NCBI GenBank assembly: GCA_009911305.1
Contig: QXXC01000002.1
Location: forward strand, 1-64,000
Direction: 5' to 3'
Length of the DNA: 64,000 bases
DNA from: Clostridiaceae bacterium
GTDB taxonomy: Bacteria > Bacillota > Clostridia > Lachnospirales > Lachnospiraceae
Positions 51,325-59,558 of this stretch are shown here, one piece after another. A program made the position numbers and the translations under genes. The notes under the pieces were generated by a model. It was not told the DNA's origin, did not search any database, and saw only the letters and a program-made list of their open reading frames with translations. Every line of letters begins with the position of its first letter. Positions within the stretch are counted from its first letter, which is position 1.

Positions 51325-51374
51325 TTTTTGACATTTATTTTGAAAATCTTTGACAAAAATTTTGAGCGGCTACA
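51325..51374 (-). repeat. Prophage right terminus with inverted end motif
   Basis: TTTTTGACATTTATT (51325-51339) is the reverse complement, with one change, of the left-end AATAAATGACAAAAA. A second TTTGACA lies 22 bp further on. The element ends GGCTACA at 51374. Confidence 0.7.
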
Positions 51375-51379
51375 GATAT
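51375..51379. repeat. Target-site duplication GATAT, right copy
   Basis: Identical to 17083-17087 and directly after the CA terminus. The restored gene reads through this copy. Confidence 0.9.
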
Positions 51380-51380
51380 T

Positions 51381-52493
51381 TTATGCGCCAATGTTTGGTT
51401 CCTCCTTTGGTAATGTAAAATAAAATTCAGCGCCGGAGCTCTGGTTTACGGCTCCGATGCTGCCTCCGTGGGCGTTGATAATGGTTTTGCAGATAGACAG
51501 GCCGATTCCCATGCCCTTTCTCCCGTCGGTTGAGGTGCTGGTTGTTGAGGAAGAGCCGTCAAATATCGTGACCAGCTTTTCGGGCGGTATGCCGATGCCA
51601 TAGTCCCGCACATGGAAAGCCACCTCTGTATCCGCGTCCTCCACATAGCATTCAACCGGTTCCGTGCTCTGGGAATGAACGATCGCATTTTCAATCAGAT
51701 TGATCAAAACCTGTTCGATGAGAACCGCATCCATGGGAACCATCAGAACCTCGTCAGGAACGCGGACGCGGACCTGCGAATCGGGCAGCCTTTTGCGCAG
51801 GCGGATCACAGCCTCAGACAGAACCTCCTCTACGGGCTCTAAGGACTTATTTACCTTGGCCGTCTCATTATTGATCCGTGTGACAGAGAGCAGGTTTTCC
51901 ACCATATTCAGAAGCCAGTTAGAATCCTCCAGGATATGAGAGACCAGATCCGTCTTCTCCTGATCGGTCAGGCGCGGGCCGTTTTCCAGATAGACAATGC
52001 CGGAACCGATAATGCTGGTCAGAGGCGTCCGCAGATCATGCGAGATCGCCCGCAGCAGATTGGCCCGCATTTTTTCCTTTTCCGCATCCATGAACATCTT
52101 ATCATGCTCAGAGAGAAGCCGGGCCTGCACCTTCATATTACTGGTCAGGGCGCTTGTGACGCTGGAAATGGTAAACATCGCGACAAAGGTAATCGGATAA
52201 CCAGTCAGCGTAAAATCGAGCTCAAAAAACGGATAGGTGAAAAGAAAATTCACACAGACCACGCCAAAGAGGGAGGCAAACAGGCCGTACAGATACCCGG
52301 TCGTATAGCGCGCTGTCAAAAACACGGCCAGGATATAGATCAGGGCAATATTAGAGGTCGGATTGTGCATAATGGCAAAAAAGAAATAGGAAAGGGCAGT
52401 CGCAACGGCCAGAAGCGAGGCAGTAATAAAAGCATTCACAGCTTTAGGGCCCAGGTGGGCCGGAGGCAGGTGATGGTTACAGAGACAGCTCAT
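51381..52493 (-). CDS. KdpD-like sensor histidine kinase (DUF4118 type, no USP part)
   Basis: The 370-residue protein has about four N-terminal transmembrane helices of DUF4118 type. A HisKA domain has His152 in RAISHDLRTPLTS, and a HATPase_c domain has NLIENAIVHS, DYGIGIPP and GMGIGLSI. It lacks the KdpD sensor and USP domains. Its C-terminus overlaps the ribosome site and TTG start of the partner regulator gene, which the prophage interrupts. The kinase itself is intact. The stimulus is unknown. Confidence 0.9.
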   Translation of the reverse strand: MSCLCNHHLPPAHLGPKAVNAFITASLLAVATALSYFFFAIMHNPTSNIALIYILAVFLTARYTTGYLYGLFASLFGVVCVNFLFTYPFFELDFTLTGYPITFVAMFTISSVTSALTSNMKVQARLLSEHDKMFMDAEKEKMRANLLRAISHDLRTPLTSIIGSGIVYLENGPRLTDQEKTDLVSHILEDSNWLLNMVENLLSVTRINNETAKVNKSLEPVEEVLSEAVIRLRKRLPDSQVRVRVPDEVLMVPMDAVLIEQVLINLIENAIVHSQSTEPVECYVEDADTEVAFHVRDYGIGIPPEKLVTIFDGSSSTTSTSTDGRKGMGIGLSICKTIINAHGGSIGAVNQSSGAEFYFTLPKEEPNIGA

Positions 52494-52813
52494 GGTTTGT
52501 TGGTTCTCCTTTCCTTTGTGTGTGTTACAAAAACCGTCCGGAACAACAAACGTCCGGATAAATCCGCCGGCGCGCGAAACCGTGCCCGGCAGCAGCGTTT
52601 ACTGCATATGGTCACTGGGCATCGTATAGTATTATTATACAAATTTCGGCGGGCGGGAGCAATGAGGATGCGTTAAAAAAGTGAAAAGATATAATTCATT
52701 GATTTTTCCCCTCTGGTGTGCTACACTCCAACAAGAAATATAAATTCATGGAACATACACGAATTAAGCTGCAAACACAAATAAAGCCACAATACAGAAG
52801 GGAAACATTAAGA

Positions 52814-53686
52814 ATGAAGAAAATCGGAAGAAACGATCCGTGCTGGTGCAAAAGCGGGAAAAAATATAAGAATTGTCACGAGGCGCTGGACAACCGGCTT
52901 TCTATGGAAGCGGACAAGGGGCATATCGTGCCGTCAAGAGATCTCATAAAGACACCGGAACAGATAGAGGCCATTAAGGAGAGCTGTGCGATCAATATCG
53001 CCGTGCTGGATTATGTGCAGGCGCACATAAAGGCAGGGGTTACGACAGAGGAGATTGACCAGTGGGTGTACAATGAGACGACAAAGCGGGGCGGGATTCC
53101 CGCTCCTCTGGGATTCGAGGGCTTTCCGAAAAGTGTGTGTACCTCCATCAATGAGCAGGTATGCCACGGCATTCCCTCAGAAGAGGTGGTTTTAAAGGAG
53201 GGCGATATCATCAATGTGGATGTGTCCACGATTTATCACGGATATTTTTCTGATTCCTCCCGCATGTTTTGTATCGGCGAGGTTACGCCGGAGAAGAAGA
53301 GGCTGGTGGATGTGGTAAAGGAATGTGTGGAGCTGGGACTGAAGGAAGTAAAGCCGTGGGGATTTCTGGGCGATATGGCACACGCGGTTCAGACGCACGC
53401 AGAGGAGAACGGCTACTCCGTGGTGCAGGAGATCGGCGGCCATGGGGTCGGAATCGAATTCCACGAAGATCCGTGGGTAGGCTATGTTGGGAAGCGCGGT
53501 ACGGATATGATGATGGCGCCGGGGATGATCTTTACGATCGAGCCCATGATCAATATGGGAAGGCGCGGCATTTTTGTGGACGAGGAAAATGACTGGACGG
53601 TGTACACAGAAGACGGGAAGCCGTCTGCCCAGTGGGAGATCATGGTTCTGGTGACAGAGGACGGGCATGAGGTGCTGGCGTATTAG
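52814..53686 (+). CDS. map: Methionine aminopeptidase with N-terminal SEC-C motif
   Basis: The protein has about 290 residues from ATG 52814. A SEC-C zinc motif (GRNDPCWCKSGKKYKNCH) opens it, followed by a type-I methionine aminopeptidase domain. The metal ligands are visible in INVDVSTIYHGYFSDSSRMF, GHGVGIEFHEDP, IFTIEPM and the last Glu in QWEIMVLVTEDG. It removes the initiator methionine. The SEC-C extension may bind ribosomes or zinc. A longer start at 52718 is less likely. Confidence 0.93.
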   Translation: MKKIGRNDPCWCKSGKKYKNCHEALDNRLSMEADKGHIVPSRDLIKTPEQIEAIKESCAINIAVLDYVQAHIKAGVTTEEIDQWVYNETTKRGGIPAPLGFEGFPKSVCTSINEQVCHGIPSEEVVLKEGDIINVDVSTIYHGYFSDSSRMFCIGEVTPEKKRLVDVVKECVELGLKEVKPWGFLGDMAHAVQTHAEENGYSVVQEIGGHGVGIEFHEDPWVGYVGKRGTDMMMAPGMIFTIEPMINMGRRGIFVDEENDWTVYTEDGKPSAQWEIMVLVTEDGHEVLAY

Positions 53687-53689
53687 ACG

Positions 53690-54116
53690 TGTCTGAAACG
53701 CTCTGGAATTCTATTTACTGCCTGACCGGGATTGAAAATACGGATAAAGCAGACTGGTCAGGAAGAATACAAAAACCGGCAGAAATTCAGCCATACGCTG
53801 CATCTCTGCCGGTCTTTTTCCGGAAAGAAAAGGGGGAAGAAAAGATTTCCGGACTCTATATAAAGGTAATTGTTGTTAGTCGAGTCCAACGAAGGTTGCG
53901 CGCTTGTTATCGTTGGCCTCATTGATTTATGTGTCTATCATACCGGGAAAATGTGTCAATTGTTTGACCAATTTATAAAAATAATCTAAACCAATCTTAC
54001 AAAAAGGAGAAGTCTTTATGACTGATTTTGTACATTCCGGCGATTCTGCCGGATTTCACGTCCCTCCGGCGTATGCCCGCTGCTTCAGAAACCTGTCCGC
54101 TCCTCCCAAGTCACGC
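53690..54116. other. Intergenic region between map and the regulator gene
   Basis: Apart from the terminator at 53775 and a half copy of the GAGCGTGT repeat near 53687, I see no supported gene. ATG 54018 has a good AAGGAG but its frame runs antisense through the regulator gene and is probably a shadow. Confidence 0.5.
53775..53829 (+). terminator. Terminator after map
   Basis: ACCGGCAGA (53775-53783) and TCTGCCGGT (53815-53823) form a stem followed by CTTTTTC. Confidence 0.7.
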
Positions 54117-55904
54117 TCACTGCTTCAAAAAACGCCACAGGGTAGTCCGGCTGATGCCGAGGCGTTTGGCAGCCGCGCTCTGGTTGCCCTTTGTCTCCTC
54201 CAGGACGGCGCGGATGATATCGCGGCTGATCTCATCCAGCGTGCGGTCCAGGCGCAGCAGGGGCCGGTCAGGCCGGGGTGCGGAGGCGGCTGCCGCCATG
54301 CGCTCTTTGTTCAGAAGCGCCCCGGCGGAAGACTCCAGTATATACGGTGTTGTGGTAATGCAGGTCAGTTCGGTCAGGATCCGCTTAAACTGCGTATAGT
54401 TGCAGGGCCATTCATATTGAACCAGAAGCTCCATCGCGCCGCTCTCAAGCCCCAGGATCTCCTTGGCCAGGCTGATATTCAGAGCGCTCAGATAAAGGTT
54501 GGCCAGCGCCGGTATCTCCTCCTTCCTCTCGCGCAGGGGCGGGAGATGGATGGTCAGGCAGGAGAGCTGATTGACAAAATTTAAACAGGAACCGGGAACC
54601 GAGCCGTCCGCGCTGCAGACGCAGGAGAAAAGGAGGCGGTTGCGGCGCGCCAGGTTCATGTCAATGATAATGGACAGAAGCTGCCGGAGACGTTCCCCGG
54701 AAAGGCTGTCCAGGTTCTTCATGTAAATCGTATTGTTATTGTCATTAAAGGGCGAATTATAGTGGTTGGTGAGGAAGGCCCAGCTCTTGTCATTGATCAG
54801 GGCAAAGTTAATGATGATAAACGGATGAAGCCGGAGCGCGCTTCTGGTGTATACCGCCTCAGCCACCCGTTCCTTCCCGGTGCCCTCCTCGCCTGTGATC
54901 ATGATGGGGAAATCGGTCTGCGCCATCTGCTCGACCACGGACTGCATAGCCCCCACGCCGCCGGCCGCATTATAAAAGCTGTTGTAAAAGCTGTGCTCCA
55001 CATCGTTCTGGTTTAAATACTGGACCCCGTATTTGCTGGTGGCAAAGGGGACCTTGTTGGAGGAAAAATAAAAGGCAGGATAATCCTGGCCGCAAAAGGG
55101 GATGGTATGGCCGTTGATGGAGTAAAGCGTGCCGTTTATATTTTTAAAGGCGCGTCGGACGCCGGAGGACAGGGTGGCCGGGATCTCGCGCCGCAGCACT
55201 TCCGTGATGGGATCCAGGCCGTCGGTGTCCAGGGTGGAATAGAAAACCTCCCCGTTTTCCCGGAAAATAACGGTTTCATGGCCGCTCTCTTTAATGACGT
55301 CCTGCAGAAAGCGGTTCTCCTCCCTGAGAAGGGAGTGGTGGCGGCAGAGCTTGACCGCCTGATCAAATGCATTGCTGATACTCTCGTTTCCGGAGGTGAT
55401 GAGAATCGCATTCAGCCCCAGCCGCTTGGCGGTGGTATTGGCAATCATATCGCACAGGACCATGCGGTAGCCCTTTTTTTTCAGGGAAAGCAGCACCTCT
55501 TTGACTTCCTGTTCGCTGTGAATCGTACAGATCTCCACCTTATACTGGAGGAGATCGCACAGCAGGCGGGCGCTGCCGGTGATGGACGGGAAGCCGACAA
55601 TGGCATAGCGCGACGCGAAGTTTTCGCCCATTTTGATGGCCCGCAGGATATCATAGACCGAAAGGGAGATCTCAATGACCGGGAGCTGCGTGATGTCTCC
55701 GATCAGTTCCGCGGTGCCGCCTCTGGAAATGATAATATCAAAGTCTTCATGAAAATTCTTGCGGGCGATTTCCGCTCCTTTGTGAAGATCTCCCACATAT
55801 ACTGTGAGATCAATATCCTGGCGTTCTCTGGCCAGCTTCTGCATAATCGATTTCATGCCCTCATAGGGGGCGATTCCCAATATCCGTATATTTCCCGGGT
55901 TCAT
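54117..55904 (-). CDS. PrpR-like regulator with degenerate AAA domain
   Basis: The protein has about 595 residues from ATG 55904 (AAGGAG upstream). A PrpR_N receptor domain comes first (IRILGIAPYEGMKSIMQKLARERQDIDLTVYVGDL...ISRGGTAELI), then a PAS-like part (about 200-300). An AAA domain has Walker A GEEGTGK at 338-344, but Walker B is TIYMKNLDSL instead of the usual DE form, and no GAFTGA loop is present. A Fis-type HTH ends it (KGNQSAAAKRLGISRTTLWRFLK). It probably does not drive sigma-54 and may control the divergent sugar-acid operon. Confidence 0.88.
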   Translation of the reverse strand: MNPGNIRILGIAPYEGMKSIMQKLARERQDIDLTVYVGDLHKGAEIARKNFHEDFDIIISRGGTAELIGDITQLPVIEISLSVYDILRAIKMGENFASRYAIVGFPSITGSARLLCDLLQYKVEICTIHSEQEVKEVLLSLKKKGYRMVLCDMIANTTAKRLGLNAILITSGNESISNAFDQAVKLCRHHSLLREENRFLQDVIKESGHETVIFRENGEVFYSTLDTDGLDPITEVLRREIPATLSSGVRRAFKNINGTLYSINGHTIPFCGQDYPAFYFSSNKVPFATSKYGVQYLNQNDVEHSFYNSFYNAAGGVGAMQSVVEQMAQTDFPIMITGEEGTGKERVAEAVYTRSALRLHPFIIINFALINDKSWAFLTNHYNSPFNDNNNTIYMKNLDSLSGERLRQLLSIIIDMNLARRNRLLFSCVCSADGSVPGSCLNFVNQLSCLTIHLPPLRERKEEIPALANLYLSALNISLAKEILGLESGAMELLVQYEWPCNYTQFKRILTELTCITTTPYILESSAGALLNKERMAAAASAPRPDRPLLRLDRTLDEISRDIIRAVLEETKGNQSAAAKRLGISRTTLWRFLKQ

Positions 55905-55925
55905 AGCCTTCTCCTTGTGTTTCAT

Positions 55926-56165
55926 TTTTAAACGATTTTATCATAATTAAGTGGATTTGAAAAGAATAATTGAAAAGTGTTTCAAAGATAAACAATAAAT
56001 GTGATAAAAAAGGTTGTTTAATCAAAAAATATTTCGTACAATAATACAAAACAAGGGAGAAGAAAGCAATATTGAAACAGTTTTTGGTAAGAGGCAAAAG
56101 GAATATATGTTTAAATATGAAACAATTGATTTGGCGATTTGTTTGGGAACAGGAAGGAAACAGTC
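55926..56165 (+). promoter_or_regulatory. Divergent control region of the sugar-acid operon
   Basis: TTGTTT (56014-56019), 17 bp, TACAAT (56037-56042) is a fair sigma-A promoter toward the kinase gene. AT-rich repeats with TTGAAA / TTTCAA near 55965-55985 and 56070-56120 could bind the PrpR-like protein. No sigma-54 -24/-12 site is evident. Confidence 0.45.
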
Positions 56166-57437
56166 ATGGTGAAATTGCTGATCATAGCAGATGATTTCAC
56201 GGGCGCGCTGGATACAGGAGTGCAGTTTGCGGCAGGCGGGGCGGAGACGCGTGTCGTGACCAATGTGGAATATGATTTTGAAAGCGCCGAAGAGGAGGTT
56301 CTGGTACTGGATGCAGAGACGAGACATTTAAAAAAAGAAGAGGCGTATGAGGTTGTATTCCGGATCAGCAGGCGGGCCTTTGAGAGCGGCGTGCCGTATC
56401 TTTATAAGAAGACGGATTCCGCGCTTCGGGGGAATGTAGGGGCGGAGCTGAGGGCGGTTCTGGACGCCACGGGACGGCCGTCGATCCATTTCCTTCCGGC
56501 GTTTCCGAGGATGAACCGGATTACAAGAAACGGGATCCATTACATCGACGGCGTTCCGGTTCATGAAAGCGTGTTTGGCCAGGACCCGTTTGAGCCGGTC
56601 ACGTGCTCTTCCATCCGGCAGATGATAGAGAGCGACATACCGGTCACAGTCGTGTCGGAGATGGGCGGGTGGCGGCCGAACCCGGGAATCATGGTATACG
56701 ACGCGTCCAGCGACAGGGAGCTTAAAGAGGCGGGCCGTTTCCTCATGGAAGCGGATGAGCTTCACCTTATGGCAGGCTGCGCCGGCTTCGCGGGAGTCCT
56801 GCCGGAACTGCTGCATCTTAACAGGAGAGCTGACCGGGAGATAACGCTCACAGAACCGTTTTTTGTGGCCTGCGGCAGCGTGAATCCCATCACAAAAAGC
56901 CAGCTCGATTTTGCACAGAAGAACGGCTGCGAGCGGATCCGCCTGACGCCGCCCCAGAAGCTGGAGCAGGATTATTATGAGACGGCTGAGGGAAGACATT
57001 TCCTTGAGGAATGGGCGGGCCTGGCCGCGGAGCAGAAGGTGTGCATACTTGACACCAATGATCCGCCGGGCAGCGGGGAAACCCTGGATTATGCCAGGGA
57101 ACACGGAATTACGCTGGAGGATCTGCGGGTGCGGATTTCCTCAACGCTTGGATACATTTTGAAGGGTCTTTTGGAGCTGGGGCTCGGGGGAACGCTTCTG
57201 ATCACAGGCGGCGACTGCCTGATCGGCTTTATGAAGCACATCGGCTGCGAAGCCATCGCGCCGGTCTGCGAGATGGCTCCGGGAACCGTGCTCTCGGAGA
57301 TTGAGGTAAAGGGCCGCCGGCTGGGCGTGATTTCCAAGTCAGGAGGTTTTGGGGCAGAGACGCTGCTGGTGGATCTGGCCAGGAGGATAAAGGGGAAAGA
57401 GGAGGAAAAAAAGGTATGCTTACAAGCTATAATCTGA
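56166..57437 (+). CDS. Four-carbon acid sugar kinase family protein (DUF1537; threonate/erythronate kinase-like)
   Basis: The protein has about 423 residues. The N-terminal domain has LLIIADDFTGALDTGVQFA (the conserved DDxTGA) and LYKKTDSALRGNVGAEL. The C-terminal nucleotide-binding domain has LLITGGDCLIGFMKHIG, APGTVLSEIEVKGRRLGVISKSGGFG. This family phosphorylates D-threonate, D-erythronate or similar acids. AAGGAAAC precedes ATG 56166. A pdxA-type gene and TRAP genes downstream match known threonate loci. Confidence 0.87.
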   Translation: MVKLLIIADDFTGALDTGVQFAAGGAETRVVTNVEYDFESAEEEVLVLDAETRHLKKEEAYEVVFRISRRAFESGVPYLYKKTDSALRGNVGAELRAVLDATGRPSIHFLPAFPRMNRITRNGIHYIDGVPVHESVFGQDPFEPVTCSSIRQMIESDIPVTVVSEMGGWRPNPGIMVYDASSDRELKEAGRFLMEADELHLMAGCAGFAGVLPELLHLNRRADREITLTEPFFVACGSVNPITKSQLDFAQKNGCERIRLTPPQKLEQDYYETAEGRHFLEEWAGLAAEQKVCILDTNDPPGSGETLDYAREHGITLEDLRVRISSTLGYILKGLLELGLGGTLLITGGDCLIGFMKHIGCEAIAPVCEMAPGTVLSEIEVKGRRLGVISKSGGFGAETLLVDLARRIKGKEEEKKVCLQAII

Positions 57438-58570
57438 AGATGCCGGGCGCTGTCTATGGCGGTGAAAATGCCCTTCATCAGATAGCAGGGCTGATCGGGG
57501 ATGATGTGAAGCGGATCGCTGTGTTTACCGATCAGGGGGTCGCCGGCGCGGGCCTGCTGGAAGCGCCGCTTGAGCAGATCCGGAAAACCGGGAAGGAAGC
57601 CGTGATTTTTGACGATCTGGCGGCGGAACCCACGTATGAGGAGGCGCAGGCTGCGGCGGACCGGTTTAAGGACTCAGGCGCTGATTTTATCGTGGCTGTC
57701 GGGGGCGGCAGCGTGATGGATGCAGCCAAGCTGGCGAGCGTTTTGGCTACGGATGCGTATGGGGTAAAGGAGCTTTTGGATCACCCGGGCATAGCAGAGA
57801 AATATGTGAGAACCCTGATGATCCCCACAACAGCCGGAACCGGGGCGGAAGCCACGCCGAACGCGATTGTGGCCGTGCCGGAAAAAGAGCTCAAGGTCGG
57901 TATCGTGAATGATCATATGATTGCGGATTACGTCATTCTGGACGCGGCCATGATAAAGAAGCTGCCCGCAAAGATCGCGGCCTCAACCGGAGTGGACGCC
58001 CTGTGTCACGCGATTGAGTGCTTTACATCCAATAAAAAGAACCCGTTCAGCGATCTCTGCGCGCTGCAGGCCTTTGAGATGATTATGAAAAACATAGAAA
58101 AAGCCTGCGCGGATCCGGACGCGCTGGAGGAAAAGCAGAATATGCTGCTTGCATCCTTCTATGCCGGAGTCGCCATCACGGCATCAGGGACCACGGCTGT
58201 GCACGCTCTGTCATACCCGCTGGGCGGTAAATATCACATTCCGCACGGTGTGTCGAATGCCATGCTGCTCGCGCCTGTGATGAGGTTCAACGAACCCGTA
58301 TGCCGCCGCTTATTTGCAGAGGCTTACGACAGGCTGGCGCCGGAGGCGGAGGCTACGGCAGAGGAGCAAAAGTCCGGGTGGGTTGTGAAGCGCATGGAAG
58401 AGATCGTAGAGCGCCTTCATATCCCCACAAGCCTGAAGGAGTTCGGCATAGGAAACGGGGATCTGGACAGTCTGGTAGAGGCCGGTATGGGTGTACAGAG
58501 GCTTCTGGGCAACAATATGCGGCCTGTGACGGCTGAGGATGCCAGAAAACTGTATCTGGAAATCATGTAA
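57416..58570 (+). CDS. Iron-containing alcohol dehydrogenase
   Basis: The 384-residue group III dehydrogenase has the NAD motif FIVAVGGGSVMDAAKL (about 98-113) and TTAGTGAEATPNA. The metal-binding His/Asp set appears in STGVDALCHAIECF and SYPLGGKYHIPHGVSNA. It overlaps the kinase gene by 22 bp. It probably reduces or oxidises a short sugar-acid or aldehyde intermediate. Confidence 0.9.
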   Translation: MLTSYNLKMPGAVYGGENALHQIAGLIGDDVKRIAVFTDQGVAGAGLLEAPLEQIRKTGKEAVIFDDLAAEPTYEEAQAAADRFKDSGADFIVAVGGGSVMDAAKLASVLATDAYGVKELLDHPGIAEKYVRTLMIPTTAGTGAEATPNAIVAVPEKELKVGIVNDHMIADYVILDAAMIKKLPAKIAASTGVDALCHAIECFTSNKKNPFSDLCALQAFEMIMKNIEKACADPDALEEKQNMLLASFYAGVAITASGTTAVHALSYPLGGKYHIPHGVSNAMLLAPVMRFNEPVCRRLFAEAYDRLAPEAEATAEEQKSGWVVKRMEEIVERLHIPTSLKEFGIGNGDLDSLVEAGMGVQRLLGNNMRPVTAEDARKLYLEIM

Positions 58571-58640
58571 GACAGACGGCGGCGCATAACGAATCACCGC
58601 GCCGGGCCGCAGTTACAGCTATAAAATCAGGAGGAGAGCA

Positions 58641-59558
58641 ATGAAAGCAGTAGAAATCAAAGGGATCATCCCGCCTGTCATCACTCCCATGAACGAGGAT
58701 GAATCCATCAACGAAGCCGAGCTCAGGAATCAGGTCAGCCGCCAGATTAAGGGCGGCGTCCACGGCCTTTTCCCCTTTGGGACAAACGGGGAAGGTTATA
58801 TATTAAATGAGCAGGAGAAGGAGCAGGTGCTGCGCATCGTAATTGACGAGACCAAGGGCCGGGTACCGGTATACGCAGGGACTGGCTGCATCAGCACAAA
58901 GGATACGATCCGTCAGTCTAAAATGGCGATGGAGCTGGGAGCAGACGTGCTTTCCATCATCACCCCGTCCTTTGCAGCCGCCTCACAGAATGAGCTCTAT
59001 GAGCACTATAAGGCCGTTGCCGCGGCGGTTGATATGCCGATCGTCCTCTACAACATCCCGGCCAGGACCGGCAATGCGCTGGCTCCGGCCACGGTGGCAA
59101 GGCTCAGCAAAATCGACAATATCGTGGGCGCAAAGGACAGCTCCGGCAATTTTGACAATATGCTGCAGTATATTGAGCAGACAAGGGACAGCGGCGATTT
59201 CGCCGTATTATCCGGCAATGATTCCCTGATACTCTGGAATCTCCTGGCTGGCGGAGCCGGCGGGATAGCGGGCTGCGCGAACGTATTTCCGGAGGTGATG
59301 GCATCCATCTATGACGCCTTTATTGCCGGTGATCTGGAGAAGGCCAGAAAGGCTCAGGACAGCATACGCTCCTTCAGGAACTGCTTTAAGTACGGCAATC
59401 CCAATACCATTGTAAAGACAGCCGTGGGCCTGCTCGGCTATCCGGTGGGCCGCTGCCGCGCCCCGTTTAACCAGGTTCCGGAGGAAGGAATCGAAGCCAT
59501 CAGGGCAGTTCTGAAAGAAAACGAGGCAAAGGGGATGTGCAAATGTGTGAAAGGCTGA
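58641..59558 (+). CDS. DapA/NanA-family aldolase
   Basis: The 305-residue TIM-barrel protein has the family features GIIPPVITPMNEDESIN, the GTNGEGYIL loop, the catalytic Tyr in IVLYNIPARTGN and the Schiff-base Lys in VGAKDSSGN. The enzyme splits or forms a 2-oxo acid. The substrate is not fixed by sequence; a sugar-acid aldolase role fits the operon better than lysine synthesis. Confidence 0.87.
   Translation: MKAVEIKGIIPPVITPMNEDESINEAELRNQVSRQIKGGVHGLFPFGTNGEGYILNEQEKEQVLRIVIDETKGRVPVYAGTGCISTKDTIRQSKMAMELGADVLSIITPSFAAASQNELYEHYKAVAAAVDMPIVLYNIPARTGNALAPATVARLSKIDNIVGAKDSSGNFDNMLQYIEQTRDSGDFAVLSGNDSLILWNLLAGGAGGIAGCANVFPEVMASIYDAFIAGDLEKARKAQDSIRSFRNCFKYGNPNTIVKTAVGLLGYPVGRCRAPFNQVPEEGIEAIRAVLKENEAKGMCKCVKG

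Larger units (their letters stand above)
17088..51374. mobile_element. Mu-like transposable prophage carrying a diversity-generating retroelement
   Basis: The element is 34,287 bp, begins TGTAAC, ends GGCTACA and is flanked by GATAT. Gene content and order follow Mu: repressor, transposase A, B, GemA, Mor, lysis, gp27-gp29 packaging and portal, head, sheath and tube, tape measure, baseplate, tail fibre. Joining the flanks at the GATAT copy restores one continuous response-regulator reading frame with its ribosome site. Every module needed for lytic growth seems present and no clear frame break was seen. Confidence 0.95.

Noticed and set aside
54018-54584. Plus-strand frame with a good AAGGAG upstream
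   Set aside because: After about 100 bp it lies antisense to the PrpR-like gene and its protein has no fold signal. A short leader peptide cannot be excluded.
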